In this document: piece by piece, positions 52,601 through 60,400 of the stretch
How the letters are laid out: the number at the start of each line of letters is the position of its first letter
How positions within the stretch are numbered: the first letter of the stretch is position 1
Assembly (NCBI GenBank): GCA_019422525.1
Contig: JAHZDE010000007.1
Span: 62,001 to 126,000 of the forward strand
From: Clostridiales bacterium
Lineage (GTDB): Bacteria; Bacillota; Clostridia; Oscillospirales; Acutalibacteraceae
DNA length: 64,000 nucleotides
Direction: 5' to 3'
Position numbers and translations under genes: made by a program
Notes under the pieces: generated by a model
What the model was told of the DNA's origin: nothing
The model's database searches: none
Seen by the model: the letters and a program-made list of their open reading frames with translations, nothing else

Positions 52601-55600
52601 TCTACAACGACAGAATGGTTGGCGGATACTGCGAGCCTTCCATGTACATTGTCCAGTACAAGGATCCCGAAACAGGCGAATATGTGGTAGCTCCTAATCA
52701 GAATAAGAGCCCAGCACTGCCTCAGGCAAACTATAACAATGATGAGTTTACCGAAGTTACCACCGATTCAATCCGGGTTGTGTTTACCCACACGTTGGGA
52801 TATAACACGGGTATCAAAGAAATTCAGATTTATGATAATGATGTAACAGTGGAAGAGCCGGTGAACCAGGCTCCGATTGTAAATACCGGAACCTATGATT
52901 CTATCAATTTGGACAGCACCTTGACTTTGATGGGCAGTGCTTCTGACGACGGGCTTCCCACCGGTAACCTGTATCCCACCTGGAGTATTGTGGATGGCCC
53001 CAAAGGCGGAGAGGCAAAATTCTCTGATGCCAACGCCTTTACCACTGATGTGACCTTTACGGAACAGGGCGAATATACCTTGCAGCTGGAAGTGAGCGAT
53101 GGAGAGTTGACTTCTGCCAGCACAACAACCGTGGAAGTCAATATTGTTCGCGATATTTATAACGCTGCCTTCTATGCAACCCCCTCCGCTTCCTATACCA
53201 ACAGCGACTTGGGCGGTTTGGCAGCCATGAACGATGGCTATGAGCCTGCTTCTGCTGATGATAAGAGCCACGGTGCGTGGAATGACTTGGGACAGGAAGG
53301 TCAGGATCAGTGGGTGCAGTATACTTGGCAAGAAGCTGTTACGATTGACTCCACTGAACTTTACTTCTATAACGATAACGATAGCATCAGCGAGCCTAAG
53401 AGCTACACCATTCAGTATCTGGATGACGAAGGCAATTGGGTGGATGTGACCGGCGCAAGTGGTTTCGGCGTAACAAAGGGTATTTTCAATAGAACTACTT
53501 TTGACAGTATTACCACAACCGCTTTGCGTGTAAACATGACATCCGACCTTGGAGTGGGTATTATTGAATGGCGTGTACATTCCACCGATCCTATGGAGGT
53601 TGTGAACGCCTATATTGATGGTGTAGTAGCAACTGCTGGTAATAACTCCAATACAGCTGTAACGGCAGCCAATCTGGTGGATAAGTCTGGCTTGGTAGGC
53701 TCCGGCTTCGAAGCCATGCATGAGAACACTAACTGGATGGCTCAGTGGAATACCGGTTATCTGGGTGAGTCTTCTGCTCCTACCGATGAGACCGCTTGGG
53801 TGAAGTTCGATTTGCAGAAAAACTATAAGATTGGTGAAATGGGCATTTGGAACTATGGCTTTACGCCGACTTCCGGTCTGAACAATATCACCGTTTGGTA
53901 CTCTAAGGACGATAAGAACTATGAGAAGCTGGGCGATTATAGCCTGGATCAGGCACCTGCTTCTACCGGTGCGGCAGGAGAGGCTACCATTCCGGCTCAG
54001 ATTATCGATATGGCCGGTACCGAAGCCCGGTATGTCAAGATTACGTATAATCCTGTTGCAGGCGATGGCAACTTTGGTTCCACCTATTTTGGCTTAAGCG
54101 AAGTTATGTTCAAAAAGTCTACCGCTGTTTCCAGTTTGAAACCTGCTGCTGTCACCACGGTTGTGGGTGTATGGCCTGAACTGCCGGAGACGGTGACTGC
54201 AAACTGCGATGATGGTACGGTTAAGGAACTGCCGGTTACCTGGGATGAATCGGAAATCGCCAATAAGATTACGGTTGCAACCCAGTTCAGCATTACTGGC
54301 GATGTAGAAGGCACCAGCCTGAAAGCTTCTTGTGTAATCAGTGTGGTGTATGACAAGTCTGATTTGAAACAGCTGCTGGATACCATTGAAAGCGCTAATG
54401 TCAATGAAGAGACTTATAAGGGTACGGAAGAACAGTGGACAGAGTTCAATGCAGCCCTGGAAAATGCCAAGAAGGTTTATGCAAATGCTTTTGCAACGCA
54501 GGGGGATATTGACTCTGCAAAGTCTCGTTTGACTGATGCCTTTGAGGCTCTGACACCGGCTTCTGATGCGGTCGATAAGAGTGAACTGAATGAAGTTATT
54601 CTGGCTGCACAGGATATCGAAAATAATGACAAGTATACCCCCGGCTCCTGGGAAGCATTCCAGAATGCGTTGGAAGAAGCCAAAGCTGTAAATGAAAATT
54701 CGGATGCTACACAGGAACAAGTCAATGAAGCGGTTACCAATTTGGAAGCTGCCATGAATGGTTTGGCGGTCGCAGGCAATAAAACATTGCTGGAAAAGAC
54801 CTATGAATACGCATTGGATTTGGGAACCGAAGGAGTGACCGACAGTGCGGTGAAGGCCTTTGAAAATGCTAAGACCGCTGCCAAGGCTGTGTTGGATGAC
54901 CCGAATGCAACCCAGGAAATGATTGATACTGCATGGGACAATCTGCTGGAAGGCATCTGGGGCTTGGGTCTGGTACAGGGCGACAAGACCATGCTGGAGC
55001 AGTTGATTGCTAAGGCAGAAACCATGGTGGACAATGCAGACAAGTATGTACAGACCAACTGGAACCAGCTGGTAGAAGCACTGGATAAGGCAAACGAAGT
55101 GATGTCCGATGGCGACGCCATGGAAGAGGATGTACAGCCGGCTGCGGAAGCTCTGTTGAATGCAATCCTTGCACAGCGTTATCAGGCCAATAAGAGCATC
55201 CTGAATGAATTGGTAAACAAAGCCGAAGCGATGGATGTTAGCGGTTATACCTTTGAGAGTGTAGCGTTGTTCACGACAGCTCTTCAGAATGCAAAAGTCG
55301 TCTTGGCCGATGCAACCCTGAGCGTTGATGATCAAGCAGTGGTAGATGAAGCTGTTAACGAGCTGAACAACGCCATTGAAAATCTGAGCGCGGACAGCGG
55401 AGAAGAAGTTCCCGGCGATGAGAATACACCTTCCGGCAATGAGGGAGAAGAGAACACGGATTCTGCACAGGGTAATGACTCTGCGTCGGATAACACAGCC
55501 GATAATTCCTCTAAGACCGAGGGCACTCAGTCCAATAATAATGCATCTGCTTCTGCTGATAATGCGCAAACCGGAGATAACAATATGGTGCTTCCCGTTG

Positions 55601-55677
55601 CAGTAGCAACGGCGGCAGCTGCATTGGTAGCAGCTTCTGCACTGGTATTGGTGAGAAGAAAAAGAGAAAACGGTTAA
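49684..55677 (+). CDS. Wall-anchored GH121-like beta-L-arabinobiosidase, paralog 2
   Basis: A 1,997-residue secreted enzyme. ATG 49684 (MAKKFARKAG) has AGGAGG twelve bases upstream; ATG 49660 or 49651 would lengthen the signal peptide by 8-11 residues. Signal peptide to SVNA (about residue 29); GH121-like domain to about 880 (NIPGNDWQFPMNMEGVLGYN, DDKIELWPLG); discoidin-like (896-1056), PKD-like (1061-1155), discoidin-like (1157-1303 and 1308-1478), Ig-like (1483-1556), FIVAR stalk (1557-1904), linker, NAQTGD at 1960, membrane helix, RRKRENG. The catalytic half is nearly identical to paralog 3, while the binding half matches paralog 1. Role as for paralog 1; the family call is by context and architecture. 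Confidence 0.68.
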   Translation: MAKKFARKAGALLLAVSMLASSMAISVNANYTMGTPVEDLPEKAPWQDNYIAPEGVDFSAETVSEMMQAIEDFDFEKFAEDNSDLPWLDELLVNEGVIPDNDANILFSRGSALYLKTHFPSSLGFVGSVYYADTLGKNSIFNVSLSSGTPSEDTSLRKNYPSHENQTFTSGNLSINQKKFITYGNTAVALYEFTNTSSEPITFTMTVKSPFTTGSEGDELVASHVACPTMVGTAGQNTVEAMSYVDVRLSGTEMSPSGNSLVREITVPAGETVDQKVVMGWLADEIPQSQEQYDEFKGYATNDEAFAAQVKMYNEWWADNIPYIDIPDENVKKVIYYRWWCNRFNLLEANIPGNDWQFPMNMEGVLGYNNGITVSVPWAMQDLKWLRDPSYVYGTWMAQGEYSGDDNYKNNPGRPNTWTWDMMQNTSQVGWEAYKIHGGGEEVLEKFADYAKYDVLGTLNRFGGSGKYENLVIYNHGPITGNDGDCIGMHWNETSSDGNYARLDGTATTYANAVAAAEMYAALGDTENQQMMEQKAQDIRDAVLENMWYDGTDFEEANGRGDGIADTNGEGSFLGLKVATGEYVPWRDNNFFVFNFRLVPSQLESEEYPDYAKYATQLYDYADPDYYPIFPFYTADQHSVLKRVESLAWDSDKVCCDHFAWCNFGNYLNTVRNSMRYYPVENIDADVYKTLFEWGAWLNCIEEGNTDYMDSVEFFWTEDFGMDGTTESTPTGEIIRSWIHHDTLGMMDFSVIEDIAGLQARADDKIELWPLGVDYDYFTVDNIRYHDQDLTIVWQDPTKEAHYEGIPTGFSLYIGNERVFTTNEMSHVIYDPATGKVELPDGDVDGAAGDNSNTEILYEIGTATPVATANETSLADNEKAVDMFNKAGIDLEHNSENLAMAEGTTITSTYIDSKSDIQNVADGSTVTGGGITFTDESKKTQHTALFSGTPNDTDYIQFDFDGQKTVDTVKLYFYNDRMVGGYCEPSMYIVQYKDPETGEYVVAPNQNKSPALPQANYNNDEFTEVTTDSIRVVFTHTLGYNTGIKEIQIYDNDVTVEEPVNQAPIVNTGTYDSINLDSTLTLMGSASDDGLPTGNLYPTWSIVDGPKGGEAKFSDANAFTTDVTFTEQGEYTLQLEVSDGELTSASTTTVEVNIVRDIYNAAFYATPSASYTNSDLGGLAAMNDGYEPASADDKSHGAWNDLGQEGQDQWVQYTWQEAVTIDSTELYFYNDNDSISEPKSYTIQYLDDEGNWVDVTGASGFGVTKGIFNRTTFDSITTTALRVNMTSDLGVGIIEWRVHSTDPMEVVNAYIDGVVATAGNNSNTAVTAANLVDKSGLVGSGFEAMHENTNWMAQWNTGYLGESSAPTDETAWVKFDLQKNYKIGEMGIWNYGFTPTSGLNNITVWYSKDDKNYEKLGDYSLDQAPASTGAAGEATIPAQIIDMAGTEARYVKITYNPVAGDGNFGSTYFGLSEVMFKKSTAVSSLKPAAVTTVVGVWPELPETVTANCDDGTVKELPVTWDESEIANKITVATQFSITGDVEGTSLKASCVISVVYDKSDLKQLLDTIESANVNEETYKGTEEQWTEFNAALENAKKVYANAFATQGDIDSAKSRLTDAFEALTPASDAVDKSELNEVILAAQDIENNDKYTPGSWEAFQNALEEAKAVNENSDATQEQVNEAVTNLEAAMNGLAVAGNKTLLEKTYEYALDLGTEGVTDSAVKAFENAKTAAKAVLDDPNATQEMIDTAWDNLLEGIWGLGLVQGDKTMLEQLIAKAETMVDNADKYVQTNWNQLVEALDKANEVMSDGDAMEEDVQPAAEALLNAILAQRYQANKSILNELVNKAEAMDVSGYTFESVALFTTALQNAKVVLADATLSVDDQAVVDEAVNELNNAIENLSADSGEEVPGDENTPSGNEGEENTDSAQGNDSASDNTADNSSKTEGTQSNNNASASADNAQTGDNNMVLPVAVATAAAALVAASALVLVRRKRENG

Positions 55678-55724
55678 TTTATATCCTGGTATAAGAGACC
55701 GATACAGTCCATAAACGGATGACA

Positions 55725-55768
55725 GGGGCTCTGCTGCGGCGATGAGCCGCAGCGGAGCCCCTTCTTTC
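55725..55768 (+). terminator. Intrinsic terminator of paralog 2
   Basis: A 16-base arm (55725-55740) pairs with 55746-55761, then TTCTTT. It resembles the terminator of paralog 1. Confidence 0.9.
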
Positions 55769-55809
55769 GTTGGTCTATGCATAAAATTGTAAAATTATTT
55801 TCAGAGTGT

Positions 55810-55838
55810 TTGATTGAAAAATGATTCTGTGGTATGAT
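55810..55838 (+). promoter_or_regulatory. Promoter of the lacI-type gene
   Basis: TTGATT, 17 bases, TATGAT with a TG extension. No AACGTT palindrome lies near, so the gene does not appear to be self-controlled through this operator. Confidence 0.65.
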
Positions 55839-55908
55839 ATGCATGAACTTTGAGATGCGGATTATGCGGCATCCGGGTATAAATCAGTGTGTCGGAAGTG
55901 TGAATTTT

Positions 55909-56946
55909 ATGGCAACCATCAAAGAGATTGCAAAGAAGGCGAATGTATCCATTGCTACCGTATCTAATATTTTAAATCATAAAGGCGGCGCCAGCGAAGA
56001 AACGGTTAAGAAGGTAATGGCAGTGGTGAGGGAATATCACTATACGCCGAATTATAATGCGCGCAGCCTAAAACAGCAAAATACCAATACTATTGGCGTT
56101 ATTACAGAGGATTTGACTGTTTTTAATACACCGGAAATTGTAGATGGCATTAACAGCTATTGCGATGACCATCATTATCATTTTATTTTGGAAAACCTGC
56201 GGTTAAATAAAAAATATGGCATTGATTTCCGGGAAACAGAAGAATATGCTGCTATTTTGGAAGACGAAATACAAGTGCTCCTTTCAAAGCAGGTTGACGG
56301 AATTATTTATGTAGGATGCCATTGCCGGGAATTGGAATGTATTCCCCGGGAAATCCGTGTGCCGGTAGTAGTGGCTTATAGTTATGCGGACTTGAGTCAG
56401 GTACCGTCTGTGGTATTTGACGATAATAAGGCGGCCTATATGGCTACCCGTTATTTGCTGAAAAACGGTCATGAAAAAGTAGGACTGATTGCCGGCCCCA
56501 TGCAAAGCCGGCATACACAGCTTCGCCTTTTGGGATACCAATTGGCATTGTATGAAAGCGAGCAGCTTTATAATCCCATGCTGGTAGAACATGGCGATTG
56601 GGGAAGAGAGTCGGGTTATAAAGCTGCAAAAAAATTGTACGCACGGGGTGTAAGAGCCTTTTTCTGTATGAATGATATTATGGCTGGCGGCGTATATCAA
56701 ATGGCCAGTGAACTTGGTCTGTCGGTTGGGGAAGATATTTCCGTCATGGGATTTGATAACCGGGAAATATCGGAAGCATATTATCCAGCTCTTTCTACCG
56801 TAGAGCTTCCTTTGTTTAATATTGGAAGTAAAGCGGCGGAGCTGTTGATTGGAATTTTAGCCAATAAACTGAAAGCCGAAGATAATCTTCTTCTTCAAAT
56901 GGAATGTACTCTTATACCACGAGCATCCGTAAAAAAAATAAAATAA
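55909..56946 (+). CDS. LacI-family transcription regulator of the arabinoside locus
   Basis: A 345-residue regulator. ATG 55909 gives MATIKEIAKKANVSIATVSN, the standard LacI helix-turn-helix start; the open frame extends to 55834 but without family sequence. The hinge region (YHYTPNYNARSLKQQ) and a periplasmic-binding-type sensor (TNTIGVITEDL, GLIAGPMQSRHTQLRLLGY, ISVMGFDNREISEAYYPALS) follow. It lies between paralogs 2 and 3. The TTAAACGTTTAA sites around it have the form expected for a LacI dimer, so it most likely controls GH127, the transporter and the three surface enzymes in response to an arabinoside. Confidence 0.93.
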   Translation: MATIKEIAKKANVSIATVSNILNHKGGASEETVKKVMAVVREYHYTPNYNARSLKQQNTNTIGVITEDLTVFNTPEIVDGINSYCDDHHYHFILENLRLNKKYGIDFRETEEYAAILEDEIQVLLSKQVDGIIYVGCHCRELECIPREIRVPVVVAYSYADLSQVPSVVFDDNKAAYMATRYLLKNGHEKVGLIAGPMQSRHTQLRLLGYQLALYESEQLYNPMLVEHGDWGRESGYKAAKKLYARGVRAFFCMNDIMAGGVYQMASELGLSVGEDISVMGFDNREISEAYYPALSTVELPLFNIGSKAAELLIGILANKLKAEDNLLLQMECTLIPRASVKKIK

Positions 56947-57012
56947 TCTAAATAAGAAAATAGTTGATATCGCCATTTCCTGTTTATAGAAAAGAATCAT
57001 ATTTAGAAATTG

Positions 57013-57055
57013 AAAAATCCTTCTCCTAACATGATTGGGTAGAAGGATTTTTTGC
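57013..57055 (+). terminator. Intrinsic terminator of the lacI-type gene
   Basis: AAAAATCCTTCT pairs with AGAAGGATTTTT, followed by T. Confidence 0.85.
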
Positions 57056-57064
57056 TTTTGCAGA

Positions 57065-57076
57065 TAAAACGTTTTA
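57065..57076. promoter_or_regulatory. LacI-type operator, distal site of paralog 3
   Basis: TAAAACGTTTTA, a perfect palindrome of the variant form, upstream of the promoter, as in paralog 2. Confidence 0.65.
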
Positions 57077-57150
57077 AAATATAAAAAGAAAAATAAATGA
57101 AGTGTAAAATTACACATTTGGAATATATGGAAAAAAGATACGAAAAACTA

Positions 57151-57179
57151 TTGACAAATCTCGTGCTATTTTATATTAT
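57151..57179 (+). promoter_or_regulatory. Consensus promoter of paralog 3 leader
   Basis: TTGACA, 17 bases, TATTAT, same design as for paralog 2. Confidence 0.75.
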
Positions 57180-57185
57180 ATAAGA

Positions 57186-57257
57186 GAAATAAGAAATACC
57201 GGCGGTAAAGATGCTTCCTGCTTAGGTCGGAAAAGAGCAGGAGTCGCTCTATTTTTT
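57186..57257 (+). ncRNA. Conserved attenuator-like leader RNA, copy B
   Basis: The terminator AGAGC/GCTCT (57234-57250) plus T7 competes with the helix TCCTGCT (57216-57222) with AGCAGGA (57236-57242). CCGGC near 57200 can also pair with GTCGG near 57227. Relative to copy A some helix positions change but keep pairing, which supports a real RNA fold. Confidence 0.5.
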
Positions 57258-57268
57258 TACAATTCTTA

Positions 57269-57280
57269 TTAAACGTTTAA
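57269..57280. promoter_or_regulatory. Perfect LacI-type operator, paralog 3
   Basis: TTAAACGTTTAA, just after the leader terminator. Confidence 0.8.
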
Positions 57281-57379
57281 TAATAAAGAGCTGGAATTTT
57301 TCGCCGGGAATCAGCTCGGTTATGTGCAATACTTGAAAAACGGTTTAAATATTATTTGAGAATATGCACACAACTTTTG

Positions 57380-57391
57380 TTAAACGTTTAA
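57380..57391. promoter_or_regulatory. Perfect LacI-type operator, paralog 3 proximal
   Basis: TTAAACGTTTAA, 111 bases from the previous operator, the same spacing as before paralog 2. Confidence 0.8.
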
Positions 57392-57470
57392 ATAGAGTAC
57401 AAGGAGGGATGAAGAGCTTTAAGACGGGTGAAAACGAACGATGTTTATGAAAAGGAGGCAACTACAAACC

Positions 57471-60400
57471 ATGGCCAAAAAATTTGCGAGAAAAGCTGGC
57501 GCATTGCTGCTGGCCGTATCGATGCTGGCTTCCAGTATGGCGATTTCGGTTAACGCTAACTATACAATGGGAACGCCGGTGGAAGATTTGCCTGAAAAGG
57601 CGCCTTGGCAGGACAACTATATCGCTCCTGAGGGCGTAGATTTTAGCGCGGAGACTGTATCAGAAATGATGCAGGCTATTGAAGATTTTGACTTTGAAAA
57701 ATTTGCGGAAGATAATTCGGATCTTCCCTGGCTGGATGAATTGCTGGTAAACGAGGGTGTGATTCCTGATAACGATGCCAATATCCTGTTCAGCCGCGGC
57801 AGTGCATTGTATTTGAAGACACATTCTCCTTCCAGCCTGGGCTTTGTGGGCTCTGTATACTATGCAGATACACTGGGACAAAACTCCATCTTTAACGTTT
57901 CCCTTTCCAGCGGAACCCCCAGTGAAGATACCAGCCTGCGGAAAAACTATCCCAGCCATGAGAATCAGACCTTTACTTCTGGCAATCTGTCCATCAACCA
58001 GAAGAAGTTCATTACTTATGGCAATACAGCAGTAGCGCTGTATGAATTTACTAACACCTCTTCTGAGCCCATTACCTTTACCATGACAGTCAAATCTCCC
58101 TTTACCACGGGCTCTGAGGGTGACGAACTGGTAGCCAGCCATGTGGCATGCCCCACAATGATTGGTACCTCTGGACTGAATACTGTGGAAGCGATGTCTT
58201 ATGTGGATGTCCGGCTGAGCGGTACGGAAATGAGTCCTTCGGGAAACAGCCTGGTCCGTGAAATTACCGTTCCCGCCGGGGAAACCGTTGACCAGAAAGT
58301 CGTAATGGGCTGGCTGGCAGACGAAATCCCCCAGTCTCAGGAACAATATGACGAATTTAAGGGTTATACCACCAATGATGAGGCATTTGCCGCACAGGTA
58401 AAGATGTACAACGAATGGTGGGCCGACAACATTCCATACATCGATATTCCCGATGAGAATGTGAAAAAGGTCATTTACTACCGCTGGTGGTGCAACCGGT
58501 TTAACCTGCTGGAAGCCAATATTCCCGGTAATGACTGGCAGTTCCCCATGAACATGGAAGGTGTTCTGGGATATAACAACGGAATTACTGTTAGTGTGCC
58601 GTGGGCCATGCAGGATTTGAAATGGCTGCGTGATCCCTCTTATGTATACGGCACCTGGATGGCTCAGGGTGAGTATTCCGGTGATGACAACTATAAGAAT
58701 AACCCTGGCCGGCCCAATACCTGGACTTGGGATATGATGCAGAACACCTCTCAGGTGGGCTGGGAAGCCTATAAGATCCATGGCGGCGGAGAAGAGGTTC
58801 TTGAAAAGTTTGCCGATTATGCCAAGTATGACGTTCTGGGTACCTTGAACCGTTTTGGCGGCAGCGGCAAATATGAGAACCTGGTTATCTATAACCATGG
58901 CCCAATTACCGGTAATGACGGCGACTGCATCGGTATGCACTGGAATGAAACTTCCAGTGACGGTAACTATGCCCGTCTGGATGGCACTGCTACTACTTAT
59001 GCCAACGCCGTGGCAGCTGCTGAGATGTATGCAGCCTTGGGCGATACCGAGAATCAGCAGATGATGGAGCAGAAGGCGCAGGATATTCGTGATGCCGTGC
59101 TGGAGAACATGTGGTATGACGGCACCGACTTCGAAGAGGCCAACGGCAGAGGCGACGGAATTGCCGATACCAATGGCGAAGGCAGCTTCCTTGGTCTGAA
59201 AGTGGCAACCGGCGAATATGTGCCGTGGAGAGACAATAACTTCTTTGTTTTCAACTTCCGCCTGGTTCCCAGCCAGCTGGAATCTGAGGAATATCCTGAT
59301 TATGCAAAGTATGCAACCCAGTTGTATGACTATGCTGACCCGGATTATTATCCGATTTTCCCGTTCTATACGGCTGACCAGCACAGTGTTCTGAAGAGAG
59401 TGGAAAGCCTGGCATGGGATTCCGATAAGGTTTGCTGTGACCACTTTGCATGGTGCAACTTTGGCAACTATCTGAACACAGTCCGTAATTCTATGCGGTA
59501 TTATCCTGTTGAGAACATCGATGCCGATGTGTACAAGACCCTGTTTGAGTGGGGCGCATGGCTGAACTGCATTGAAGAAGGCAATACCGATTACATGGAT
59601 TCCGTTGAATTCTTCTGGACAGAAGACTTTGGCATGGATGGAACCACCGAGTCCACTCCTACTGGCGAAATCATTCGTTCCTGGATTCACCATGATACCC
59701 TGGGTATGATGGACTTCAGCGTGATTGAAGATATCGCAGGCCTGCAGGCCAGAGCGGATGACAAGATTGAACTGTGGCCTCTGGGTGTGGATTATGACTA
59801 CTTTACAGTAGACAATATCCGCTATCATGATCAGGATTTGACTATCGTATGGCAGGACCCGACAAAGGAAGCCCATTATGAAGGCATCCCCACCGGCTTC
59901 TCTCTGTACATTGGAAATGAGCGTGTGTTCACAACCAATGAGATGTCCCATGTAATTTATGACCCTGCAACCGGCAAGGTAGAACTGCCTGACGGAGATG
60001 TGGACGGAGCAGCTGGCGACAACAGCAACACGGAAATTCTGTACGAAATTGGTACTGCAACCCCTGTAGCAACAGCAAATGAGACTTCTCTGGCCGACAA
60101 CGAGAAGGCTGTTGATATGTTCAACAAGGCTGGTATTGATTTGGAACACAACAGTGAAAACCTGGCAATGGCAGAGGGAACGACGATTACCTCCACCTAC
60201 ATTGATTCCAAGTCTGATATCCAGAACGTTGCGGACGGTTCTACCGTTACTGGCGGCGGCATTACCTTTACAGATGAAAGCAAAAAGACTCAGCATACCG
60301 CACTGTTCAGCGGTACCCCAAATTCTGTTGACAGCATTGACTTTGACTTTGGCGAAGTGAAGACGGTTGACAATGTGAAGATTTACTTCTACAATGACCG

